Below are positions 1 to 7,900 of a stretch of DNA of 33,379 bases, piece by piece. Source of the DNA: JBDTMT01 sp033764095 (GTDB lineage: Bacteria; Desulfobacterota; Binatia; HRBIN30; CADEER01); contig JANRJF010000421.1 of NCBI GenBank assembly GCA_033764095.1, positions 1-33,379 on the forward strand, in the 5' to 3' direction. The stretch's first letter is position 1. The number at the start of each line of letters is the position of its first letter. The notes under the pieces are model-generated. The model worked only from the letters and a program-made list of their open reading frames with translations. It had not been told where the DNA came from and searched no databases. The translations under genes were made by a program, and so were the position numbers.

Positions 1-31
1 TGGCATCGCCCAATTTCTCTTTCCAGGTCAT
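1..31 (-). CDS. Possible 5' end of a minus-strand gene, cut by window edge
   Basis: Reading the minus strand from an ATG at 31 gives MTWKEKLGDA before the window ends. The lysine-rich, well-formed start and the lack of any other gene here make a truncated N-terminus plausible. A weak GAGG-like purine run lies about 11-14 nt upstream. Ten residues are too few to assign a family. The next upstream gene on the same strand ends at 192, which would leave a spacer of about 160 nt in which I see no other feature. Confidence 0.3.
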   Translation of the reverse strand, partial: MTWKEKLGDA

Positions 32-191
32 AGGGTTCCGGACCTCACGTGGCTGGAATGGTCCTCAGCGCCGCGAACGCGAGGAACGTGGTGTGTACCG
101 TGAGCCCTACCGTCTGTGTCAAGGCGACTCAAGGCACCGGACGGACCCGTGCCGTTGCTCGTTTGGGGGTCGAACGACGACGCGTTAACGA

Positions 192-1193
192 CTACGGGAC
201 TCCCCCTTCGGCAGCGGCCAGCTGACGCGCCAACTCGATAGCCGACAGCGGTGCCGAGCCCTCGGCCTTGTTGTTGATCACGACATAGGCGGGCCGGCGG
301 CGCGCGGCGCTGACCCGGCAGAGGTCGGCGATGGCGGCGCGGCTGAGCGGGTCGGGGTCGACCAACCGGTCGAAGGGGCGATAGCGTTCGCGCGCCGCTT
401 CGTAGTCCTGACCGTGGCCGAGCATCCAACGCACCACCCGGGCCGGCGCGTCGGCGCGGTCGGTGAGCGCCGCCTGCGCCGCCGGCGGCGGCATGCTGGG
501 GTGCACGTTGACCACGTGGCAGGCGCCGGCCGCGGCCAGCGCGTCGGCATAGCTCGTGCCGAGCAGGTCGGCGTTGCGCAGCTCGACCGCGTAGGCCATC
601 GGCGCGCGCGGCAGACGGACGAGAAACGCGTGCAGGCGCTCGGCGAAGCGCGCCGCGCCGCCGAGCGGGGCGGGCGACTGCGGCGGGAACTGGAAGACCA
701 GCACGCCGGCCTTGTCGCCGAGCCCGAGCGCCATCGGCGCGCAGATCGCCTCGCTCGCCCAGGCGGCATCGAGGAAGCCCGCGTTGCGGGCGCCGGCATC
801 GACGCCGTAGCGCGGATGGCGCGGGAAGAGCGCCGCCGTCAGGGTCTCCGGCGCTTTGACGACGAAGCGGAAGTCGTCCGGCACCGCCGCGGCGTAGGCG
901 GCGAACACGGCGCTGTCGATCGGCGCGTAGTAGGTGCGGTCGACGCCGACCGTCCGCAGCAACGGATGGCGCGCGTAGGCGGCGAGCCCGTCGCGCGCCA
1001 GTCGGGTTGGGGTCGCCGCGCGGTCGTAGACGATACCGCTCCAGCCCGGGAACGACCACGACGAGGTGCCGAGGCGCAGCTCGGCCGGCAGTCGCGCGGC
1101 GAGCGCGCGCAGCGCGGCTGCCACCGTGGCCGCTCCGACCCCGCGCGGCGTCGCCGCCGGCGCGCCGAACAGGTCGAGCTGTCGATCAGCCAT
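192..1193 (-). CDS. DUF72 (YecE-like) family protein
   Basis: A protein of 333 residues with hallmarks of the DUF72/YecE TIM-barrel family: LRLGTSSWSFPGWSG near the N-terminus, FRFVVKAPETLT, VLVFQFPPQ and YAVELRNADLLG. The biochemical role of this family is not firmly established. I chose the ATG at 1193 (MADRQLDLFGAP) because it overlaps the stop of the upstream patatin-like gene by 8 nt, typical of translational coupling. A start at 1214 would add seven unconserved residues and lengthen the overlap. It is the last gene of a minus-strand run that begins with photolyase. The family assignment is firm; the function is unknown. Confidence 0.9.
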   Translation of the reverse strand: MADRQLDLFGAPAATPRGVGAATVAAALRALAARLPAELRLGTSSWSFPGWSGIVYDRAATPTRLARDGLAAYARHPLLRTVGVDRTYYAPIDSAVFAAYAAAVPDDFRFVVKAPETLTAALFPRHPRYGVDAGARNAGFLDAAWASEAICAPMALGLGDKAGVLVFQFPPQSPAPLGGAARFAERLHAFLVRLPRAPMAYAVELRNADLLGTSYADALAAAGACHVVNVHPSMPPPAAQAALTDRADAPARVVRWMLGHGQDYEAARERYRPFDRLVDPDPLSRAAIADLCRVSAARRRPAYVVINNKAEGSAPLSAIELARQLAAAEGGVP

Positions 1194-2037
1194 GCGCGTG
1201 GAAGTCGCGGGCAAAGCGCTCGCCGTCGCGCCGGCCGAGGTCGTAGGTCGCCTGCACGCGCTGCGGGCTGGTGTAGTCCCACTTGGAGACCGGCACCGGC
1301 TGCGAGGGGTGCACGTAGCGACGGCCGTTATGCGACGGCACCGACCCGGGCGGACAGTGCTTGGTGAGCAGCACCAGGGTGCGCGCGGTGCCGGGTGGCA
1401 GCGACGCGACCGGCACGCTGTCGATCAGCCCGCCGTCGAGCACCGGCCGGCCGCCGCGCCGCAACACCGGCGTGAACGGCGGCGTACACGAGCTCTGCAG
1501 GATGAGCTCGGCGACCTCCGCCGGCGTGCGGCAGTCGCGCAGCGTGTACACCTCGGGCGTGAAGCCCGCCTGACGCCCGAGCTCCTGGTGCAGTCCGGCG
1601 CGCCGCCACTGGCCGAGCTGATAGGCGCAGAGCGCCAGCGCGACGCCCGACCGCGGACCCAGCCACGGCGGCACGCGTGCGATCAGGACGCGGATCTCCG
1701 GCCCGGCATGCAGGCGCCGCACCCGCTCGGCGTCGAGGCAGGCCAACATGGTGTCGCGGTAGATCGCGGCGTGCGGGAACACCGGCGCGCGGCGCAGCAG
1801 GTTGAGCGGATAGGCGTTGCGCGGGTTGGCGGCGGTGCGCGCCTTGAACTCGGCCAACATCTCCTCGGTCGCGCCGGCGAAGATCGCACACGCCATCGCC
1901 GCGCCGGCGCTCACCGCCGCCACCGTGCGCGGCGCCAGGCCGATCGCCGGCGCCGCGCTCTGCCAGAAGCCGACCTGCCAGGCGCAGCGGCAGCCGCCAC
2001 CGGCGAAGACCACCGCGTCGTACGGGGAATCGGGCAT
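1186..2037 (-). CDS. Patatin-like phospholipase family protein (atypical active-site loop)
   Basis: A 283-residue protein with the patatin fold signature: a glycine-rich oxyanion loop (FAGGGCRCAWQVGF, residues 11-24), a nucleophile elbow AVSAGA with Ser43, and the dyad aspartate in LDGGLIDSVPV (Asp201). Patatins are lipid acyl hydrolases using a Ser-Asp dyad. The usual GGGxRG is GGGCRC here and the first Gly of GxSxG is Ala, so activity is plausible but not assured. The start at 2037 (MPDSPYDAVV) is preferred over 2052, which lies closer to the inverted repeat at 2045-2138. The stop overlaps the DUF72 gene by 8 nt. No signal peptide is seen, so it is probably cytoplasmic. Confidence 0.82.
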   Translation of the reverse strand: MPDSPYDAVVFAGGGCRCAWQVGFWQSAAPAIGLAPRTVAAVSAGAAMACAIFAGATEEMLAEFKARTAANPRNAYPLNLLRRAPVFPHAAIYRDTMLACLDAERVRRLHAGPEIRVLIARVPPWLGPRSGVALALCAYQLGQWRRAGLHQELGRQAGFTPEVYTLRDCRTPAEVAELILQSSCTPPFTPVLRRGGRPVLDGGLIDSVPVASLPPGTARTLVLLTKHCPPGSVPSHNGRRYVHPSQPVPVSKWDYTSPQRVQATYDLGRRDGERFARDFHAHG

Positions 2038-2044
2038 GACCGAG

Positions 2045-2138
2045 TTCACCACGGAGGCACAGAGTCACGCAGATCTGAATGAGCAGGGCTCGATCATTTC
2101 TTGGTCTTGCTCTGTGTACTCTGTGTCGCTGTGGTGAA
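2045..2138. repeat. Intergenic inverted repeat, CACAGAG-word class (copy 1)
   Basis: The left arm begins TTCACCACGGAGGCACAGAG at 2045. The right arm (about 2111-2138) is its imperfect reverse complement, ending CTGTGGTGAA. Each arm iterates a CACAGAG-like word. The element fills the gap between the patatin start and the upstream chelatase gene, and its right arm is translated as the C-terminal tail of that gene. The same class recurs at 30466-30551. Similar CACAGAG-rich palindromes are, to my knowledge, scattered through many environmental genomes. Confidence 0.9.
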
Positions 2139-2627
2139 TTTCAGGTGCGACGCGAGCATCGCCGCCAGCAGTTCCATGTCCACCGGCCAGGCGTAGCGGA
2201 TCGTCACCTGCGGGTGGCGGGCGCGCAGCGCGGCGAGCGCCTCGGGGATGTCGATCTCGGCGTGCGAGCCGCCGGGGGTGAGCATGGTGGGGACGACGGT
2301 GACGGTGGTGACGCCGCCGGCGACCAGCTCGTCCACCACGTCGGGCAGGCTGGGGGCGCAGAACTCGTTGTACGCGACCACCAGCGGCGTGCCGCCGAGG
2401 CGCGGGCGCAGCGCCGCGGCCAGCGCCTCGATACCAGCGCGGTAGGGGTCGGTCGCCGGCGTGCGCGGCCAGGCGCGGATGCGCGCGTCGAGCGCAACCT
2501 CCTCGTCGCTCGGCGGCGCGCCGCTCGCCTGGCGCATGCCCTCGAGCCCCTTGAGGCGGCGCACCAGCTCGCGCGGCAGGTCCTTCGGCACGCCGCCGTG
2601 CCCGACCAGCACCACCGCCGCGCTCAT
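2094..2627 (-). CDS. CbiX-like sirohydrochlorin chelatase family protein
   Basis: A 177-residue protein that starts MSAAVVLVGHGG, matching the metal-binding LLVGHGS motif of the class II chelatase (CbiX/SirB) family. A second family motif, GGSHAEIDIPEAL, corresponds to the GxHxxxDIP metal-ligand segment. Such enzymes insert cobalt, iron or nickel into tetrapyrroles. No other tetrapyrrole gene is nearby, so substrate and metal are unknown. The ATG at 2627 overlaps the photolyase stop by 4 nt (ATGA), which fixes the start. The final 14 residues (FTTATQSTQSKTKK) are encoded by the palindrome at 2045-2138 and are probably a non-conserved extension created when the element removed the original stop. 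Confidence 0.8.
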   Translation of the reverse strand: MSAAVVLVGHGGVPKDLPRELVRRLKGLEGMRQASGAPPSDEEVALDARIRAWPRTPATDPYRAGIEALAAALRPRLGGTPLVVAYNEFCAPSLPDVVDELVAGGVTTVTVVPTMLTPGGSHAEIDIPEALAALRARHPQVTIRYAWPVDMELLAAMLASHLKFTTATQSTQSKTKK

Positions 2628-4039
2628 GCGACAGCCGCCTGCCGCCGCGCCGCCTCGTAGCGCGCCACGGCGGTGATGCGCCGCTCGGCGTGGTCGACGA
2701 TCGGCGCCGGGTAGTCGCGCGGTGGCGTCGGCGCCTGCCACGGCTTGTGGAGGAAGCGATCCGGCACGGCGGCGAGCTCCGCGACCCAGCCGCGCACGTA
2801 GGTACCGTCGGGATCGAACTTCTCGCCCTGCAGGACGGGATTGAAGATGCGGAAGTACGGCTGTGCGTCGGTGCCGGTGGAGGCCGCCCACTGCCAGCCG
2901 CCGTTGTTGGAGGCCGGCTCGCCGTCGATCAGGTGTCGCATGAAGAAGCGCTCGCCGGCGCGCCAGTCGAGCAGCAGGTCCTTGGTCAGGAAGCTGGCGA
3001 CGATCATGCGGGCGCGGTTGTGCATCCAGCCGGTCGCGACCAGCTGGCGCATGGCGGCGTCGACGATCGGGAAGCCGGTGCGGCCGGCGCACCAGGCGGC
3101 GAAGCCGTCGGCGTCGTCGTTCCAGGCGACGCGCTGGAAGTCGCGCTTGAACGCCTCGCCGAGCAGGCGCGGATGGGCGGCGAGCAATGCCAGGTAGAAC
3201 TCGCGCCAGATGAGCTCGTCCACCCACTTGCGCGCGCCCACCGCCGCGCCGGGCTCGGCGGCGGCGCGTGCCAGCGCGTCGGCGATGCAGCGGCGCGGCG
3301 AGATGGCGCCGAAGCGCAGATAGGGCGAGAGGCGCGAGGTGCCGTCGACGCCGGGGCGATCGCGATCGCGGGCATAGGCGCGCAGCGGGCCGTCGAGGAA
3401 CGTCGCCAGCCGGCGCAGCGCCGCGGCTTCGCCGCCGGCGAGGCTCGACCTCGCGTCGTCGGCGCAGCCGAGCTCGGTGAGGGTCGGCAGCGGCTCGCTG
3501 GCCACGCCGGCGGGGAGCGGCGGCAGAGTCGGGGCGCGGCGGGCGCGCAACGCGTCGCCGGCGCGCGCCAGCCAGGCGTTGCGGTAGGGTGTGTAGACGC
3601 TGAACGGCGTGCCGGCCTGGGTGCGCAGCTCGTCGTGCTCGAAGACGACGCGGTCCTTGTACGTCTCGACGCGCGCACCGGCACGCGCGGCGCGCGCCTC
3701 GACCTGCGCATCGCGGCGGCGCGCGTACGGCGAGTAGTCGCGGTTGAAGGTCAGGCGATCGGCGCGCGTCTCGTGCAGCAGCCGCTCGATCACCGCCGCC
3801 GGCGCGCCGCGCCGCACGATCAGCCGGCTGCCGCGGTGTGCCAGGTTGCTCGCCAGGCTGGCGAGGCAGTCGAGCAGGAAGCGGCGGCGCGGCGGGCTGG
3901 CGTGCGCGGCGAGCAGCGCGTCGTCGAGCACGAAGAGCGGGATCAGGGCGTCGGCGCGCGCCGCGGCGCTCAGCGCCGTGTTGTCGGAGAGGCGCAGGTC
4001 GTTGCGGAACCAGTGCACGGCGCGCATGGGGCCGAGCAT
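2624..4039 (-). CDS. phrB: Deoxyribodipyrimidine photolyase
   Basis: A 471-residue class I cryptochrome/photolyase that uses blue light and FADH- to split cyclobutane pyrimidine dimers. The N-terminal antenna domain opens with VHWFRNDLRLSDNTAL. The C-terminal FAD domain contains WVDELIWREFY, the WMHNRARM segment near residue 340, and the tail GEPASNNGGWQWAASTGTD followed by QPYFRIFNP. These are canonical FAD- and lesion-contact regions. Length is normal. An in-frame ATG at 4027 (MRAVHWF) is an equally plausible start; neither has a strong Shine-Dalgarno sequence. It heads a four-gene minus-strand run and is divergent from the AlkZ-like gene at 4093 across about 50 nt, so the two may share a promoter region. 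Confidence 0.97.
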   Translation of the reverse strand: MLGPMRAVHWFRNDLRLSDNTALSAAARADALIPLFVLDDALLAAHASPPRRRFLLDCLASLASNLAHRGSRLIVRRGAPAAVIERLLHETRADRLTFNRDYSPYARRRDAQVEARAARAGARVETYKDRVVFEHDELRTQAGTPFSVYTPYRNAWLARAGDALRARRAPTLPPLPAGVASEPLPTLTELGCADDARSSLAGGEAAALRRLATFLDGPLRAYARDRDRPGVDGTSRLSPYLRFGAISPRRCIADALARAAAEPGAAVGARKWVDELIWREFYLALLAAHPRLLGEAFKRDFQRVAWNDDADGFAAWCAGRTGFPIVDAAMRQLVATGWMHNRARMIVASFLTKDLLLDWRAGERFFMRHLIDGEPASNNGGWQWAASTGTDAQPYFRIFNPVLQGEKFDPDGTYVRGWVAELAAVPDRFLHKPWQAPTPPRDYPAPIVDHAERRITAVARYEAARRQAAVA

Positions 4040-4092
4040 ATCGGCGCCGGCCGACCCTGCAAGGCGCCGGCGGCGAGTGCTAGACGTGCGCG

Positions 4093-4932
4093 ATGCCGCG
4101 CTTCGACGCCGAATCGATCGAGCAACGCCGCGACCGCACCTTCCGCCGCCTGGCGACGCTGCGCGTCGGCGGCCGGGCGCGCGCCGCGCAGTTCCTCGAC
4201 ACCGCCGGGCTGGCGTCGCTGTTCGCCTACCGCCAGCTCAACTTGCCGTGCCTGTGGGTGGCGGTGTGCGGGCGGCGCGATCCGGTCTTCCCGCGCCACA
4301 GCCACCACGATCCGGAGATCGCGCTGGCCTGGAACCTGAAGGACGAGCTGCCCGCGGCGGGGCGCGTCTTCTACGCCAAGCTGCTGCGCGGCAAGCCGAC
4401 CTTCGTCGCCTGGGACCTGTTCCCGCCGCTCTACCGCCTCTTCCACCCGCCGGGCGACCCGCTCGCCGCCTACCGTGCCGGGCTGCTCTCACCGGCGGCG
4501 AAGGCGATCCTCGACGCGCTGCAGCGCAAGCGGCCGCAGGAGACCTTCGCGCTCAAGCTGCAGACCAACCTGGCGCGCCCGTCGCAGCGCCGCGCCTTCG
4601 ACCTCGGCGTCGAGGAGCTGCAGCGCAAGCTGTACATCTGCATGACCGAGGTTCGCTACGATCCGGCGTTCACCTACGTCTACGACCTGATCGAGGCGCG
4701 CCATGCCGAGCCGGTGCGCGCCGCCCGCCGCTGCCGCGAGGACGCGGCGGCGCTCGCGGTGCTGCGCCGCTATCTGCCGGTGGTGGTCGCCGCGACGCTG
4801 AACGACTGCGCGCTGGTGGTCGGCGGCCGCGCGCGCGCCGAGCGGGCGCTGCGCGTGTTGGCGCGCGAGGGCGCGGTCGACGTCGATGCCGCGATCGCCG
4901 GGCGGCGCGGCCGCTGGATCGTGGCGCGGTGA
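4093..4932 (+). CDS. Protein resembling AlkZ-related winged-helix proteins
   Basis: A 279-residue protein. Segments such as ALAWNLKDELPAAG, VFYAKLLRGKPTFVAWDL, FPPLYRLF and FDLGVEELQRKLYICMTE resemble the layout I recall for proteins annotated 'AlkZ-related', distant relatives of the HTH_42 (AlkX/AlkZ) DNA glycosylases. That similarity is from memory. The HTH_42 family flips out or excises damaged bases; whether this member is catalytic cannot be told. The sequence is soluble, basic and lacks a signal peptide. The ATG at 4093 has no clear Shine-Dalgarno. It is transcribed divergently from photolyase, and the DNA-repair neighbour supports, but does not prove, a repair role. It converges with the large VWA gene ending at 5000. 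Confidence 0.6.
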   Translation: MPRFDAESIEQRRDRTFRRLATLRVGGRARAAQFLDTAGLASLFAYRQLNLPCLWVAVCGRRDPVFPRHSHHDPEIALAWNLKDELPAAGRVFYAKLLRGKPTFVAWDLFPPLYRLFHPPGDPLAAYRAGLLSPAAKAILDALQRKRPQETFALKLQTNLARPSQRRAFDLGVEELQRKLYICMTEVRYDPAFTYVYDLIEARHAEPVRAARRCREDAAALAVLRRYLPVVVAATLNDCALVVGGRARAERALRVLAREGAVDVDAAIAGRRGRWIVAR

Positions 4933-4999
4933 TCGCGAGGCGCTCGGCCCGTCGCGAGCGGCTTTGGCCAGTGCGGTTGGCGACAATACGCCGCTCGGG

Positions 5000-7900
5000 T
5001 CACAACCGGCGGCGCGCGAGGGCGGCGAGGGTGAGCAGCGCGGCGGCGAGGGCCCAGGGGGCGAGGGCGGGGGCGCGCTCGCCGATCGGCGTGCTGTCGC
5101 CGCCGTCGCCGCTGCCGCCCTCGGAGTCGGTGATGCGGACGTTGTTGACGATCTTGTTGGTCGACGGCTGCTGATCGACGATGACGGCGAAGTACAGCGT
5201 GCCGGTCTCGCCGGGCGCCAGGTCGGACCAGGCACGCGTACAGACGGTGCCGGCCGGGCTGCCGCTCGGGCACGACCAGCCGGGCGAGCTGCTGCCGGCG
5301 GTGAAGCGCGTCGCCAGCGGAACCGTCTCGGTGATGACGACGCCGGTCGCGGTGCCGCTGCCGACGTTGCCGAACTCGATCGTGTAGACCAGCGTCGCGC
5401 CGGGCGACACCAGTGACTCCGAGGTCTTGCTGATCTGCAGCAGCGGCTGACCCGGTGTGCTGGTTTCGGTGGCGCTGGGCGTCGCGCTGGCGGTGTCGGT
5501 GGCGGTCGGCGTCGCGGTGGCGGTCGGCGTCGCGGTCGCGGTGCCGGTCGTCGTAGCGGTCGCGCTGCTGGTCGCGGTGCCGGTCGCGGTCGGCGTCGCA
5601 CTGGCCGTCGCCGTGCTGGTGGCGGTCGCGGTGGCGGGCGGGGTGCCGGTGACCGTCGCAGTCGCTGTCCAGGTGAGGGTGACCGTCGCGGTCGCGGTGA
5701 ACGTCGCGGTGTTGGTCGGGGTGGACGAGGCGGTCGCGGTCGGCGTCGCGGTGAACGAGGCGGTGGCGGTCGGCGTGCTCGACGGCGTCGCGCTGGCGGT
5801 GCGCGTGGCGCTCGCGGTGGCGCTGGGTGTCGCGGTCGCGGTCGCCGTCCCGGTCGCTGTCGCGGTGGACGTGCGCGTCGCGGTCGGTGTTGCCGTGCTG
5901 GTCGGTGTCGCGCTGCTGGTCGGGGTGTTGGCCGGCGTGCCGGTGCTGGTGGCGGTGACCGTCGGCGTCGCGCTCGCGCTCGCGGTGGCGGTCGGCGTCG
6001 CGGTGATCGACGCGGTCGCGGTGGCGGTCGCGGTCGCCGTCGGCGTGTCGGTGTCGGTCGGCGTCGCCGTCGCGGTTGGCGTCGAGGTGTGGGTGGCGGT
6101 CGGCGTCGCGCTCGCCGTCGCGGTGGCGGTGGGCGTCGGCGTATCGGTCGCGGTCGCCGTGGCGGTGAAGGTGGCGGTCGATGTCGCGGAGCCGGTCGCC
6201 GTAGGCGTCGCGGTACTGGTGGGGGTGAACGTCTGTGTGACCGTCGCGGTCGGCGTCGCGGTATCGGTCGGCGTGTTGGTGGGCGTCGCGCTGGCCGTCG
6301 GCGTGTCGCTCGGGGTGGCGGTCGCCGTCGCCGTGTCGGTCGGCGTCGCCGTGGCGGTCGCCGTGTGAGTCGGCGTGTGGGTCGGCGTTGCGGTCGCGGT
6401 GTGGGTCGGCGTCGCGGTCGCGGTGTTGGTGGGTGTGAACGTATGGGTCGCGGTCGCGGTCGCCGTCGGCGTGAAGGTCGCCGTGGCGGTGTGGGTCGGC
6501 GTCGCGCTGCTGGTGGCGCTGGAGGTGGGCGTTGCGGTCGCCGTGGCGGTGCTGGTCGGCGTGAACGTCGGCGTCACGGTCGCGGTCGCCGTGTGGGTGC
6601 GCGTCGCGGTGGCCGTGGGTGTGGCGCTGTGGGTCGCGGTTCCGGTGGCCGTGCCGGTGCGGGTCGCGGTGCTGGTTGGCGTCGCGGTCGCGGTTCCGCT
6701 GGCCGTCGGCGTCGCCGTGCTGGTCGCGGTTCCGGTCGCGGTGCTGGTGCGGGTCGGGGTGTTGCTCGGCGTCGCCGTCGCGGTGCTGGTCGGAGTGGCG
6801 GTGGCGGTGCGCGTGGCGCTGGCGGTCGGGGTGGCGGTGGAGGTCGCGGTGGGCGTCGGCGTCGGCGCGCAGAGGCAGCTCAGGTCGCCGGCGAAGTTGG
6901 GCAGGTGCACCTCTCCGGTGGTGGTCAGGCTGCGCACGCCGACCGCGCCGTCGAGCGGGCCGCCGGCGCTGACGGCGGCCAGCGGGGCGAGCAGGGCGCC
7001 GTTGAAGTTGCGGCTGCCGAGGGCGACGGTCGTCGCCTGCGGAAAGTTCCACAGCACGCGGGCGCGCCAGGCGGGGCTGGTGAACTGGCTGACCATGTTG
7101 CCGTCGGTCCAGTTGATCGTCGTGCCGAGCACGTTGATGACGATGGTCGAGGCGCTGCCCGGCGCGAGCTCGATCTGCTGCACCAGCGAGTTGTTGAACA
7201 GGCTGGCGCCGTCGACGCTGAACACCGCAACGCCGCAGCTGTTGGTGGTGGTGACGGTGAACTTGGCCGGCCCCGGTTGGCCGCTCGGCAGCGTGACGGC
7301 GTTGTTCGCGACGGTGGCGGCGAGCACCGACGAGGCGCCGGTGAGGGTGGCGGTGAGCGCCGCGTTGCTCAGGTTCGGGTCGGGGACCAGCGCGCCGCCG
7401 CCGTTGAAGTTGATCGTGCGGCCGTTGGTCGAGCCCTTGATGTAGAGGCTGCCGGCCTGCACCTGGATCGGGTTGCCGGCGACGATGTTACCGACCACCG
7501 AGACGGCCTGGTCGGTGGTCGGCAGGCTGAGGTGGGTCACCAGGTTGGACGACAGCGGGCTGGTGAAGTTGCCGCCGACGAACAGCCGGCCCTCGACGTC
7601 GGAGTTGGTCGACAGGTCGCCGAGCGTGATCAGGTCGTACTGTTGGAAGGCGACGGCCAGATCGTTCAGCGCGCTGTCGCAGTATGGAGCGGTCGGCGTC
7701 GGCGTCGCACTCGCGGTCGGCGTGCTGGTGAACGTGCGGGTGGGGCTGGCGGTGGCGGTCGCGGTGAGGCTGGCGGTGCGCGTCTGGCTCGCGGTGGCGG
7801 TGCCGGTCGGCGTGATGGTCACCGTCGGCGTCGCGCTGGCGGTGTTGGTGCGCGTCGGCGTCGCGCTGCTGGTCGGCGTGCGGGTCGCGGTGGCGGTGCT

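Noticed and set aside
5455..6870. CRISPR-like tandem repetition
   Set aside because: There is no unit-spacer alternation and no unique spacers; it is a continuous coding repeat.
5457..7445. Two long plus-strand open frames reading Val-Ala-Val-Gly repeats
   Set aside because: They are the antisense of the Thr-X codons of the giant VWA protein. Period-6 GC-rich codons avoid stops in this frame; there is no start context, signal or domain.
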